Of a stretch of 40,360 nucleotides of DNA, positions 40,282-40,360 are shown piece after piece. Each line of letters begins with the position of its first letter. Position 1 is the stretch's first letter. The notes beneath the pieces were generated by a model that made no database searches, was not told the origin of the DNA, and saw only the letters and a program-made list of their open reading frames with translations. The translations under genes were made by a program, and so were the position numbers. Source of the stretch: a virus; the IMG/VR virus record IMGVR_UViG_3300033571_001337, positions 1-40,360 of that record; one strand, 5' to 3'.

Positions 40282-40360
40282 GTGGCTCAATCGAATAAAT
40301 ATTATACGATGGAATGCCCAATGTTATTGCCCCGTTGTTATAAGGCGAACTCACTATCAA
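40271..40360 (-). CDS. C-terminal end of a leftward gene cut by the window edge
   Basis: A minus-strand frame runs open from the right edge to a TAA at 40273-40271, giving 29 residues that end GIPSYNIYSIEPLVK. The composition looks protein-like, and the gene would end just inside the promoter of the next unit. The visible part is too short to assign function; the frame could be accidental. Confidence 0.45.
   Translation of the reverse strand: MIVSSPYNNGAITLGIPSYNIYSIEPLVK

Noticed and set aside
1-40360. CRISPR array, insertion sequence, integrase or terminal repeats
   Set aside because: I saw no regularly spaced repeats, transposase or integrase motifs, and the two window ends do not match each other.

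Overview
The window looks like a segment of a short-tailed, AT-rich double-stranded DNA phage infecting a member of the Bacteroidota, probably a Flavobacterium-like host. Three things point there. Promoter-like boxes follow the Bacteroidota pattern (TTG, about 19 bases, TAnnTTTG). Start codons follow A/C-rich leaders instead of Shine-Dalgarno sites. Two virion genes carry domains typical of Bacteroidota secreted proteins: a gliding-motility/type IX C-terminal-like domain and DUF5977-like repeats. No terminase, portal or major capsid gene is visible and both window ends cut through open frames, so this is part of a larger genome.

Rightward (+) strand, 1-29744, is the late module. It starts with an adhesin cluster: three related fibre genes (the first cut by the left edge), a small conserved protein, a large chaperone-tailed fibre, the gliding-C-like protein and a Cys-rich protein (1-8540). 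Small genes and a compact lysis cassette follow (8584-10880): small membrane proteins, M15 peptidase endolysin, one-piece spanin candidate and a small basic protein, closed by a terminator at 10910-10942. A neck/tail module (10996-16830) is followed by internal or ejected virion proteins (16882-27391), ending in a 2684-residue giant with two HExxH motifs. The arm ends with small basic proteins, a Dps-like ferritin-fold protein and two tandem HNH endonuclease genes (27391-29744).

Leftward (-) strand, 40360-29725, is the early/replication module. Reading in transcription order: a gene cut by the right edge, a promoter and a highly structured leader RNA ending in a terminator, a small gene, a replication initiator with internal iteron-like repeats, DnaB-type helicase, RecB/Cas4-like nuclease, many small genes of unknown function, a tRNA-like element, a MazG-like protein, a strong terminator, then a second promoter driving a conserved protein, SSB, small HTH proteins, a RusA resolvase and a PD-(D/E)XK-like protein. 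The two arms converge at 29725-29744.

The most striking unexplained items are: (1) the leader RNA at 40153-40246, with a 14-bp hairpin, a GAAA-capped hairpin and a terminator hairpin whose loop is complementary over 7 bases to the first loop; (2) an in-frame 40-codon open extension after the UAA stop of an internal virion gene (17728-17850); (3) an HNH gene whose last eight residues repeat the C-terminus of the gene it follows, with only synonymous differences; (4) host-type surface domains in the virion adhesins; (5) the giant protein with two metallopeptidase motifs.
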